Shown here: positions 25,801-37,800 of the stretch, one piece after another
Layout of the letters: each line of letters begins with the position of its first letter
How positions within the stretch are numbered: the first letter of the stretch is position 1
Assembly: GCA_963971305.1 (NCBI GenBank)
Contig: OZ020308.1
Coordinates: 29,107,275 to 29,171,274 of the forward strand
Length of the DNA: 64,000 bases
Direction of reading: 5' to 3'
Origin: Arcuatula senhousia
Lineage: Eukaryota > Mollusca > Bivalvia > Mytilida > Mytilidae
Position numbers and translations under genes: made by a program
Notes under the pieces: generated by a model
The model's database searches: none
Told to the model about the DNA's origin: nothing
The model's input: only the letters and a program-made list of their open reading frames with translations

Positions 25801-28800
25801 ACTGGTTATAGAGCAATACGATTTCTGACCATCGCTTCATCAATTTCAGATAGGCTTTCGTTCATACATAGCGGTTTACAGTGAATCGTTGAGCAAAAGA
25901 AAAAATAACAGCTTGCAAGAACAGAAACTTAGGGAGCGACTATGGTGAAATTTAAAATGAAAAGGCAAGATTCCAAAATATAGGAAATAAAGAGGCAAGA
26001 CAGTGAAAAAAAAACCAAAAAAACAGGGAGATTGTAGCTATCTGGAAAATTTATGGTAAATGAAAAAAATGCACCAAGTAATGAAAAAATATCGATAGCC
26101 CCCGAACAAATCAAATGGAAGCTCCATAAAAAAATGTAACAAGTCCAGTCATTAAATTTCTTTGTACAATTTTCCTTTTACACTTAAAACATTTCTTAGA
26201 AGTTAATGTGCCTCTCCGATAAAAAATCAAATAATCTAGACCCACAAAGGAGACAACATAGGTTTAAGTGAGTAATTTTTACGGGTTGTATCAAAAAGTG
26301 TTGAGGTTAAGACCTTAAATTGTCAAAGACATTTAGATGTTTACCAGATAGGTTTAACAATAATTAACAAGAAAGAAAGTGTTAAGAATTTGTCAAAATA
26401 ATCTTTTACGTTATTTCTCCAGGATTTTGGAGAGTTTATGTCTGAAAATAAGGCGAAACTTTAAATGAGCCAAATATGAATAAGGTGTAGGCAACTTTAT
26501 AAAAAAATGTTTAATTTGCTTAAATCTGATTTATTATTTCATTAAATGGTAAAACTAAAACTGGGAAGATCAATCTCAAATGTACAATAAAAAAGACAAA
26601 ACAAGACAAAGAAAATCCGAAGAAACTGAAAATCACAATGATCCTGACTTTTCACAAGCTTTTTAAAAATATGTTGGGTTAATATAATATCTATTCCCAG
26701 GTTTTATGCCGACAAAAATGGCAGTGTTACTTTTAAATATTTGCAGACATTTGTAATTGTATCTATTAATTTTCAATTGCAAAATTTCAATATTGTTGCT
26801 GAGCTATGAATTTATGGGAAGCACGTCGCCATCAGATGCCCGCCAAACTCAGGCTCGGAGTACAGGGATAACAATTAAACGGTTCTATTCAACAGTACTT
26901 TTGACATTAGATGACGCCGAATATTAATTGCTTTTGGTTGATGTCGGATCGGATGGATCAAGTAATGATGGCAGTGGGTCGGCACTAAAGTACGGTTTTG
27001 AATGCCAGAAGAACATGTTTTCAGTTAACCCAAATAATAGTTACAACCCGGAGGTGATGTACCTGTCACCGACTTTATATTTACGCAAACTTTTCGTAAA
27101 CCCATCGTATGTTGAACACGACGCCATGTAGCCATCGTATTATACTTAGCAGACTTCGCTTCTTTTTTCGGATCAAATATTTTACTAAACTTGATAACAT
27201 CGTACCAACTCCGAAGTCGGTTCGCAACTGTTCGTGTGTAACTTTTTTTTTATCGTTTAGCCGTGTGTTCTAAACAGAATCCGTTCGGTTTTTGACTTTG
27301 ATGTTTAATAAGTGGGGAACTAATTTCTCACTAAATTGAAATGTTTACATTAGTGTGCCCATCGTCTGTCGAAATCTTGACAGTGTGATGCCAGGATAAG
27401 TCCTTGCATCGAGGATATACAATAATAGTACATTGACTCGAAATCAATTTTTTATACGGATGAGGCTTAGAAACAGGAAAACGCGAGGGTCTCCAGAGTT
27501 TCTTGTTTCGAGCCGAATTCGTATAAAATAATTTTATTTTGAGTCAGTGTACTATTATTGTGTTTATACTGCATTATTTTTTTTTTAATTTTGTTCGACG
27601 TGTTCAAAATGAATAAATTGAAAAATCAATAAATCACCCCACAGCCACCTGTCAAATTGGCCCACTTGATAGGTCCAACCTGGTTAATTCTGGTTTCTCG
27701 AGTTAAGCGGCAATCGAATTACACGAATTTGACCTTAGAACCGATATCGTCCCTGCCTCTGAACAGATTTATTCGAGTTGCATAATTGTGTCCATTCTGT
27801 TGAAATGGCGTTGAAAATGAAAATAAGATATAGCCCTTTACATGCATAGGTTGTGTTTTTTAAAAAAAGTAAATATGATATAAAGCTAAACAAAGGTTTG
27901 AACATGTTTCACATAAAAAAATCAATCTTAGAAATTTTTTATAATATTTTCATTAATCTAAACACAATCCTAAGCATGTTTGAATACTAAACGTGTTTAA
28001 AGTTCAACGTAAATTATGCGTTTAGGATTGCTAAAAAAATGTAAGCTTATTTTCTAAATGATTTTTATATTATATCTTCTAACAAGTTACCAGTAATTAA
28101 TCATTAAAAACATTAAAAACACAAAATCTAAATAAATAATTAAGAGAGTAAACTAAAATGTATCCGATTGCATCTTTCATTATTGAAATTAATAAATTAC
28201 CGGTATGTAAAAATTTTTCGAAATTGCAATGCTAAGTATACGTTAATAGATCATAATTTTAATTTTTTCTATCGTCTTTCAGTCAAAGATTAACATTCGA
28301 ATGCTTAATTTTTATGCAACATTTCTTTTTCGTGTTTCATGCAGTCACTACTAGGAACGTCAATTCAACTGAGTCTTTCCGATTATATATTAAAACAAGT
28401 GGCTGTGCCAAAAATTAAAGGCTCATATACATAAAGCCATAGTAGCGCAAAATTGTAACGTTGGAGAGAATATATTTAGAAATGATTGTTGCGCCATTGC
28501 TCCGGTAGATAAACACCTTATTTGTAAATTCATAGAACATCGTCTAAAATATACAAGTCTGTGGTACATTTTAAAGATATTTTCAAACAGTAAATCATGC
28601 CAATATTTGTTTTTCATACGAAAGCTTCCTACTTTATGTCTATCGGAAACGTGACAAAAATTTCTTCGATTGCAACTGATATCAAGTGGAGAATGTGAAA
28701 CTACAAGGTCGAGTTGTAATCCGATTTTGAAAGGCTCAACGCATGTGTATAATTGATCATAAAATCATTGTGACCACCGGGTTACCCGTGTTGACGAAGC

Positions 28801-31800
28801 GAGTTTGCCAAAATGCAAGAAACGATAGAAAAGGGGCGTGTTCTAAAAGCGATCTACTGACATTGACCGTATATCACATATCGATATACGGTCAGTAAAA
28901 TTTGACTACTTATATAGAAAAATTGCAGTATAAATAGTGTTCACTATGTGATAAGGGCTATTGGTACTTTGCGGAACGGAACGGAACGAAACGGAACGGA
29001 ACGGAACAAGACATGGGGATCCATAAGGGGAAAATTTTTATTAATATATTTTTTTTAACTATGACAAGGACTTGCTTCTAAACTAGTCCTTGTGTATGAA
29101 TTTCACATTTTTGTATCATAAATTAAAAGTTTTATAAATCATCCCTACTTTAATAGTCTGTTCAGATATTTAAAGCTATATTTTAACATGGCCTTAAATA
29201 ATTAGTAAACTAGTAAGTTGTCAACGCATAATGAAAGTCATTGCTGTCTCTCAGCCATTTTTTACTTAAATAAGACATATGTACATGAAGATAAATTTGA
29301 GAATACAATCTTGTTCCGTTTCGTTCCGTTAAATACCATTACCCGGGGGCTAATGGTACTTTGCGGAACGGAACGGAACAAAACTTTTTTCTTCCAAATT
29401 TCATTTTCGCACAAAGTTTCCACCATCGTGATAAGAAATAGACATATGAAACACTTGAAATGTAAAGAAAATACAACAAGTTGTCCGCAATTATTTATTA
29501 TACCTACCTTCTGAGAAGATGAACCTATTCAGGCTAGAACTAAAAGGAGTGCGTTTAGATCTAGGTATAGTATTGGGTTATCTTAGAAATAGATGATAGA
29601 GACTCTGATATGCTACTAATGACGAAAATCGAAAAAAAAATCTTGTTCCGTTTCGTTCCGTTAAATACCATTACCCGGGGGCTAATGGTACTTTGCGGAA
29701 CGGAACGGAACAAAACTTTTTTCTTCCAAATTTCATTTTCGCACAAAGTTTCCACCATCGTGATAAGAAATAGACATATGAAACACTTGAAATGTAAAGA
29801 AAATACAACAAGTTGTCCGCAATTATTTATTATACCTACCTTCTGAGAAGATGAACATATTCAGGCTAGAACTAAAAGGAGTGCGTTTAGATCTAGGTAT
29901 AGTATTGGGTTATCTTAGAAATAGATGATAGAGACTCTGATATGATACTAATGACGAAAATCGAAAAAAAAATCTTGTTCCGTTTCGTTCCGTTAAATAC
30001 CATTACCCGGGGGCTAATGGTACTTTGCGGAACGGAACGGAACAAAACTTTTTTCTTCCAAATTTCATTTTCGCACAAAGTTTCCACCATCGTGATAAGA
30101 AATAGACATATGAAACACTTGAAATGTAAAGAAAATACAACAAGTCGTCCGCAATTATTTATTATACCTACCTTCTGAGAAGATGAACCTATTCAGGCTA
30201 GAACTTAAAGGAGTGCGTTTAGATCTAGGTATAGTATTGGGTTATCTTAGAAATAGATGATAGAGACTCTGATATGCTACTAATGACGAAAATCGAAAAA
30301 AAAAATCTTGTTCCGTTTCGTTCCGTTAAATACCATTACCCGGGGGCTACTGGTACTTTGCGGAAAGGAACGGAACAAAACTTTTTCTTCCAAATTTCAT
30401 TTTCGCACAAAGTTTCCACCATCGTGATAAGAAATAGACATATGAAACACTTGAAATGTAAAGAAAATACAACAAGTTGTCCGCAATTATTTATTATACC
30501 TACCTTCTGAGAAGATGAACCTATTCAGGCTAGAACTAAAAGGAGTGCGTTAAGATCTAGGTATAGTATTGGGTTATCTTAGAAATAGATGATAGAGACT
30601 CTGATATGCTACTAATGACGAAAATCGAAAAAAAAAATCTTGTTCCGTTTCGTTCCGTTAAATACCATTACCCGGGGGCTAATGGTACTTTGCGGAACGG
30701 AACGGAACAAAAAATTTTTCTTCCAAATTTCTTTTTGGCACTTTTGCAGCGTTTTCCCCTGAAAGGGTAAATTATTTATTGGGGACTGAAACCACTCCAA
30801 ACACGGGAATTTTCCCGCTTCAGTGGAGTCCACGCATATTTTTTCCGGCTCCAGTAGTACAGCGGTCGACCAGTAAAAAGTCGTCTATTAAAGGATTTTA
30901 ATGTACCGATCGACATAATACACAGCTGAATTTTTTTCTGAGCATTAAACAATTATTTGGCTTTAATATTAAGTGGGTCGTCACAGAATCGTATCGGGCA
31001 TTTTTTGGTAAAATCGAATTTTTTAGAAGTGGTGTATTTTTGTGAAAATCCCTCTTAAAAATTACTGTCCCTAAATCTTGTTACAATAATAATTCAATGA
31101 AAACTTTCAACAAAATTATTAATTACAAACCTTCATGTTACTGTTTAAAATGATTTGACTTGCTTGTGCTCGATATTTCCATCAGTTTTGGTGCTTATAA
31201 AACTGCTGACTTTTTTATCACATTTTTACATAAAAAGTATCTTTCTATGAAATATTTTCTCATAATTTGTTATTGTAAGCTATTTATACCCTTCATTGTT
31301 ATAAAATTTACTCTTCTGCAAATTTTTATTGAAATCCGTGCCTAAATGTTGATTTTATTACGTATTTTATAGCCGAATTTTGCTAAAAATCATTCCGGAA
31401 ACCCAAGTCTTTTCCGTATTTGGCCTATAAAAACTAAATAAAATTTGCCCTGTAAAACTCTTTCAATCAGTTTTGTTGAGATGTAAAAGATGTTAAAGGG
31501 GAATTTTGTGCAAAAAAAGGGAAGAAACAAATGATTATAGTAACAGAACCACGAAGATACTTTCTTTATTCCTTATTGATACTAAAATTAAACAACATAA
31601 TTATGGATCATACTTTATACAACAGCAACTATGAAATGAGATTCTGGTAGTACTAAAATAAAACAATATGGGTCATACTACAAAAGAAACTACGAAATGA
31701 GATTCTGGTAAAAAAAAAAAACATGTCAATTTGTATTTGATTCTTTTACACTAATCGATAAATGTTTCTTAGCTAGTTGTCACTAACTTCGAGTGTTCTC

Positions 31801-34800
31801 AAGAGAGTTCCTCTACGTCTTGTTGTTTTCGCACAGTATTTTGTCTTAGGTCCTCTCTTGTTGAATTGAACTTTTGTCGATTGAGTTTTACAGTGTGTTT
31901 TATATGTACATGTATGCTTTGTGCAAGCTAATCAATAGGGGGAAGGTTGGATCAAAAACACTAGTTTAACCCCGCCACATTTTATATGTGCCTGTCCTAA
32001 GCCAAGAAACTTTGCCAAAGCCTTTGTTTGTCCTTGTCTTTCGTTGATGATTAAGGGATTAGTTTTGAAACTTTTGTATTGTATTATAAGTCTTGGGCCA
32101 ATGCAAGACGGCAAGCAGTGACCTCTGGTCATGTTGAAGACTGCTTGATGTTTTCCGTTGTGATTTTTTGAATTGCTGTTTATGTTTGTGTAGTTAGTTG
32201 TATCGTATACACTTATTTAACATCTCAATATCGTCTGTTGTTTGTATAAAAATGCATTTATTTAAATAGCTTTACAATACATGTACCAACAATTGTTTAA
32301 AATGTACCAATCTGATATGCAGCTTTTGGTATCAGGGGCGGACCCAGAAATTTTCGAAAAGGGAGGGGGGTCCACATACTGGGTACTGTTGGCCAAAGGA
32401 GGGGTTCCAGACCAATTTTCCTGAATATCTACACGAAAATTTAAAAATTTCGAAACCACCCCCTTCTGGACCCGCCACTTGGTATAGGGGTTTTGTAATT
32501 ATATTCTGAGTGATATAGGCTGACATAAAACTTTTAAAGGGGAACATGGTTTGATTTTCTAAACTGATTTCTCACGCAGCTACTAGTATCTTAAGCTTAC
32601 AGCTCCAGCTTCGTTCCGCTATAATCGTGTTCTGTGTCACTCTATCAAAATAAATCTATTAGTGCATTACCATAATCCTATTGCATCATTTAGGCGAATA
32701 CCACCTGATCCCCCATCCTTTTTATGTTCAGCAAAACTGGTCTGGAACACACTATTGGTTCACAGAGAGCCAGTATGTGGCATCCCCTCCCTATAAAATG
32801 TGTCAGTATTCGCACCCTGCCAAGGTATATATCAGACATAATAGCAAATCACTACAGACGTACAGACGGACAGTTAAGGGTACAACTATATATATGTCAG
32901 GTCAACTATATTCGTGGTCGAACCATAAAAACTTGATTTTTCAAAAGGTAACTTCTAGTATGGTTTTGCCTGAAGCTATGCTTGGTCTAATATCGGCTGC
33001 TTCACGAATGCCATACCAGAAAATGGTATACAGGTATTAATTTAACTCATCTGCCCGTCTGTACTAACAATTTTTGTACGCAATTTACTCCTTCGAAAGT
33101 ACCAAACTTTAAGAAAATTGCAACACCAGACTATTTCTAAATGTTTTTTAGAAAGTCCTTTACATGGCCATAGTTGGGTTACACTGGTCGTAAACATGTC
33201 GGACCTCACAAAAATTAGAAAATGTGAGTTAATTACAGCTTTTTTGCAACTACGGAATGGTGGTAAAAAACAAACGTCGAGGACCTTTATAAGATGTTGA
33301 GATCATAAAATTAAGAAGACGACCCAATAATCAATGTAGAAGTTAAATAGTTGTTGTAGCCATTTTGCCTGATTTTTCCAATTTAGTCTATATCATGAAA
33401 AAGATATTTGAGCAATTAAAACTGCATATCGAACTGTAAAAATGTATTTATTTGTACATGTAAACGTTAAAAGTTGTAGGGACGTTCCTCTAAGAAGTTA
33501 TTCCCCATGTAAGGCACTAAAATTAAGGGGATCCCGCATTAAATTTGAGCTCAATACCACGAACAATTTAAAAGGCCTGATTACATGTAACACGACGGAT
33601 GTGCTATAGCAGTGAAGTTACTCTTCCGAAACACCTGAGTTCACTCTTGTTACGACTTGAGCTAGTGTTGCTAGTTGTTTTTCAGTTATTTTTGTGGTTT
33701 TATGTTGTTTCTTCGTGTTGCCGTTGTCGTTTTGTCTTCGAAATTTCGAAGTTTTGATATTCGGATGCCGCTTTCCATCATCTGTGTCTCTGAAAAATAT
33801 CATTGCTGACCAGGTTTGCGATTCAGACTCCAGTACAGAGAGTCTTTAATTTAGTATGAATTCGAGAATTAATTCCAATCCTAGGGAATTTGTACTAAAC
33901 TCAACAACAGATATCGCTGATAATCAACTACATAAATCCTATAACTATCAAGCTAATCGAATGAAATATTTTTCTCACAACCATACAGACTGCGGCCGTT
34001 CAAATTATAGATTGTACGTTTGTCAAATTATTGAATTGCCGAAAGGTTTCCCATTGACACCAATGGAAAATCATTTGTTAATGACGATTTCCACTATAGC
34101 TTTCCATACGTCTTAACATTAGGATATGAAAAAATAATTTTGTAAAAAAGTCTTTTCTGTAAATCTTTTGTAATTATCTAATGAATATATGCTTAATATG
34201 TACTACGGTTGTCAAAAAGCATGAAATAACCAACAAAAATAACTGATGGGAGACGACTTTTGGGTTAGCCGTTTCATTTTTGGAGGCCTCCTACGTTACC
34301 GTTTATTTATTTATTAATACAAAACCTGCTTTATAGGAAAGTTAATAGTCTGAATTGCAATATTAATGCTTTTTAGAGATCAAAAATTAAATTAGAGCGG
34401 CAAAAAATGAAAAATATATATCATTTTTACGCATTTTCTCAGAGCCAACGAAAACGTCATTTTACGTCATTTATTTAACGTTCCTAAATATTGTTTTTGC
34501 ACTTATTGCAAAAAGCCATCTTTTAGAATAAAATCCAACTCACTATTTTCATTATAACTCATCGCAATTATAAGAGCCGAGGGTTCAAAGCGAACACTCA
34601 AAATTTAAAATTTTCCAACTAGTGAGTTTTGACCCCTAATATTTTAAATTTGCCCGATAAAAACATGTGACGACCTGTTTTATCTGAAAGTAGAGATGTT
34701 CCTCTTTAAAATGATATACAATATAGGTGTGTGTTCTGTCGGAGCATTAAACTCATTTTTTTCCAAGTCAAACCGCTGCACTACAGGGATTTTATACAGA

Positions 34801-37800
34801 TTAGTCCCAATAATAAAAAATTTGTGCGAAAATGAAATTTGGAAGAAAAATTTTTTGTTCCGTTCCGTTCCGCAAAGTACCATTAGCCCCCGGGTAATGG
34901 TATTTAACGGAACGAAACGGAACAAGATTTTTTTTTCGATTTTCGTCATTAGTAGCATATCAGAGTCTCTATCATCTATTTCTAAGATAACCCAATACTA
35001 TACCTAGATCTAAACGCACTCCTATTAGTTCTAGCCTGAATAGGTTCATCTTCTCAGAAGGTAGGTATAATAAATAATTGCGGACAACTTGTTGTATTTT
35101 CTTTACATTTCAAGTGTTTCATATGTCTATTTCTTATCACGATGGTGGAAACTTTGTGCGAAAATGAAATTTGGAAGAAAAATTTTTTGTTCCGTTCCGT
35201 TCCGCAAAGTACCATTAGCCCCCGGGTAATGGTATTTAACGGAACGAAACGGAACAAGATTTTTTTTTCGATTTTCGTCATTAGTAGCATATCAGAGTCT
35301 CTATCATCTATTTCTAAGATAACCCAATACTATACCTAGATCTAAACGCACTCCTATTAGTTCTAGCCTGAATAGGTTCATCTTCTCAGAAGGTAGGTAT
35401 AATAAATAATTGCGGACAACTTGTTGTATTTTCTTTACATTTCAAGTGTTTCATATGTCTATTTCTTATCACGATGGTGGAAACTTTGTGCGAAAATGAA
35501 ATTTGGAAGAAAAATTTTTTGTTCCGTTCCGTTCCGCAAAGTACCATTAGCCCCCGGGTAATGGTATTTAACGGAACGAAACGGAACAAGATTTTTTTTT
35601 CGATTTTCGTCATTAGTAGCATATCAGAGTCTCTATCATCTATTTCTAAGATAACCCAATACTATACCTAGATCTAAACGCACTCCTTTTAGTTCTAGCC
35701 TGAATAGGTTCATCTTCTCAGAAGGTAGGTATAATAAATAATTGCGGACGACTTGTTGTATTTTCTTTACATTTCAAGTGTTTCATATGTCTATTTCTTA
35801 TCACGATGGTGGAAACTTTGTGCGAAAATGAAATTTGGAAGAAAAATTTTTTGTTCCGTTCCGTTCCGCAAAGTACCATTAGCCCCCGGGTAATGGTATT
35901 TAACGGAACGAAACGGAACAAGATTTTTTTTTCGATTTTCGTCATTAGTAGCATATCAGAGTCTCTATCATCTATTTCTAAGATAACCCAATACTATACC
36001 TAGATCTAAACGCACTCCTTTTAGTTCTAGCCTGAATAGGTTCATCTTCTCAGAAGGTAGGTATAATAAATAATTGCGGACAACTTGTTGTATTTTCTTT
36101 ACATTTCAAGTGTTTCATATGTCTATTTCTTATCACGATGGTGGAAACTTTGTGCGAAAATGAAATTTGGAAGAAAAATTTTTTGTTCCGTTCCGTTCCG
36201 CAAAGTACCATTAGCCCCCGGGTAATGGTATTTAACGGAACGAAACGGAACAAGATTGTATTCTCAAATTTATCTTCATGTACATATGTCTTATTTAAGT
36301 AAAAAATGGCTGAGAGACAGCAATGACTTTCATTATGCGTTGACAACTTACTAGTTTACTAATTATTTAAGGCCATGTTAAAATATAGCTTTAAATATCT
36401 GAACAGACTATTAAAGTAGGGATGATTTATAAAACTTTTAATTTATGATACAAAAATGTGAAATTCATACACAAGGACTAGTTTAGAAGCAAGTCCTTGT
36501 CATAGTTAAAAAAAATATATTAATAAAAATTTTCCCCTTATGGATCCCCATGTCTTGTTCCGTTCCGTTCCGTTTCGTTCCGTTCCGTTCCGCAAAGTAC
36601 CAATAGCCTGTGATAAGCGAATTAAAGTTTCATGTAAATCTTTTGAATGTGTATATTTTTTTGCAAACTGGGCCCTTCCGGGCATATTCAGCTTTACAGT
36701 TTCTTTTAGGTTGATTTTTTAAAAACAAGAATTATAAATCTGACTTCAAAAAGTAGACATTGTTCAATACCAGTATTAGGGAAGGCGAAAACTCTGATGG
36801 TTTCTCAGGAGGGATGAGGATTTGGTGCCTTATCCGCGTCTTGTCCGCCATCCTGGATTGATAGACATATAGGATTCCGTCGGCTTCTTTGTATCCGGTC
36901 CCATAACGTCATATCAGGTTTCAAAGGTATTCTAGGAAAGGAGGTATTTTCGAAAAATTTCCCGCCAAAAGTTTTGCGCATAATTTTCCACGGGAAGCAT
37001 GTTCGGAACAACACCCTTTGAGGGATCAGTCTTTACCGAAGGGTGTAGGACTGAGTGGGCTCGTCCGTGGAAGGAACTTGAAGGCCTTGAAGGGGAATCA
37101 CCGGGTCCCCTTAAAAGAACGAACCTACAACTTTGATCCTGTAACGGATTTTGTAGATCTACGTGTGCCTAACAATATGCAATTTAATTATTTCAAATAT
37201 CCTGTATAGTTTCTAAGAAATTGAACTTAAGAAGTTCAAAAAATGTAGATAATTACTCCTACATTGGTCACTGGATCTTATTCAAAATTTCAGGGCTTGT
37301 AGATCTTGAAGTGCTGAACACTTTTTACCTGTAAAATATTAATTTCTGTCAGGGTTTTTGAGTTAACTGCAAAAACAGCAATTTAACCCTATGCTTTATT
37401 TTTAGCCATGGCTGCCATGTTTTTATTACGAATCAAAAATTCAAACAATAGTGCTGTAGCACATATACCAATAAACAAGTTTGGTTGCAATTGGAGTTAT
37501 GGTGTCAGATGAGTTAACGTTTGAAAAAGTTTACGGACGAAGGACGGACGGACAACAGACGCCAAATGATGGCAATTGCTCAATAACAAGCTGCTCCCAA
37601 CCAAGATCGCTCCTTGCGGTAAAGCATGTATTTGGAGTTCGGTAAAGCATGTATTTGGAGTTCCAGTGTTTGATGCAAATTCACCAGGAAAGTTTTGCGT
37701 ATTTATTAAGATCACGAATATATATAATTAAAATGGTCCATGTAAATGCTCAGATTTCACGCTTTGTTATATTTGTACGGCGAATGTCGAACTAGGTAAA

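Larger units (their letters stand above)
30735..34814. other. Loop of the foldback element
   Basis: 4.1 kb, AT-rich, with no recognisable transposase or other protein. It holds a small MITE (32333-32479), a diverged inverted relative of that MITE near 32733-32810, and a diverged retroelement tail (33640-33850). A short duplication with GAAATGAGATTCTGGTA is near 31630 and 31695. Confidence 0.6.
28956..36608. mobile_element. Foldback (Mutator-like?) element, 7,653 bp, 9-bp target duplication
   Basis: The whole segment is bounded by long inverted arms (about 28956-30734 and 34815-36608). The ends are GGCTATTGGTACTTTGCGG and its reverse complement. TGTGATAAG flanks it at 28947-28955 and again at 36609-36617. 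Each arm begins with a GGAAC-rich end and about 350 bp of unique sequence, then tandem 332-bp units. Long tandem-repeat arms are typical of foldback elements, and 9-bp duplications are typical of Mutator-type and foldback transposition. The 4-kb loop shows no transposase, so the element is non-autonomous. Confidence 0.88.

Noticed and set aside
32681..33040. 119-codon plus-strand frame in the foldback loop
   Set aside because: It overlaps a diverged MITE copy and has no resemblance to transposases or other proteins.
29218..36346. Repeated 65- to 106-codon frames with RFVPLNTITRGL-type or RSVPQSTISPRV-type sequence
   Set aside because: These are opposite-strand frames through the 332-bp repeat junctions (GGAAC-rich palindromes). 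The same text appears in every unit and has no protein family resemblance.
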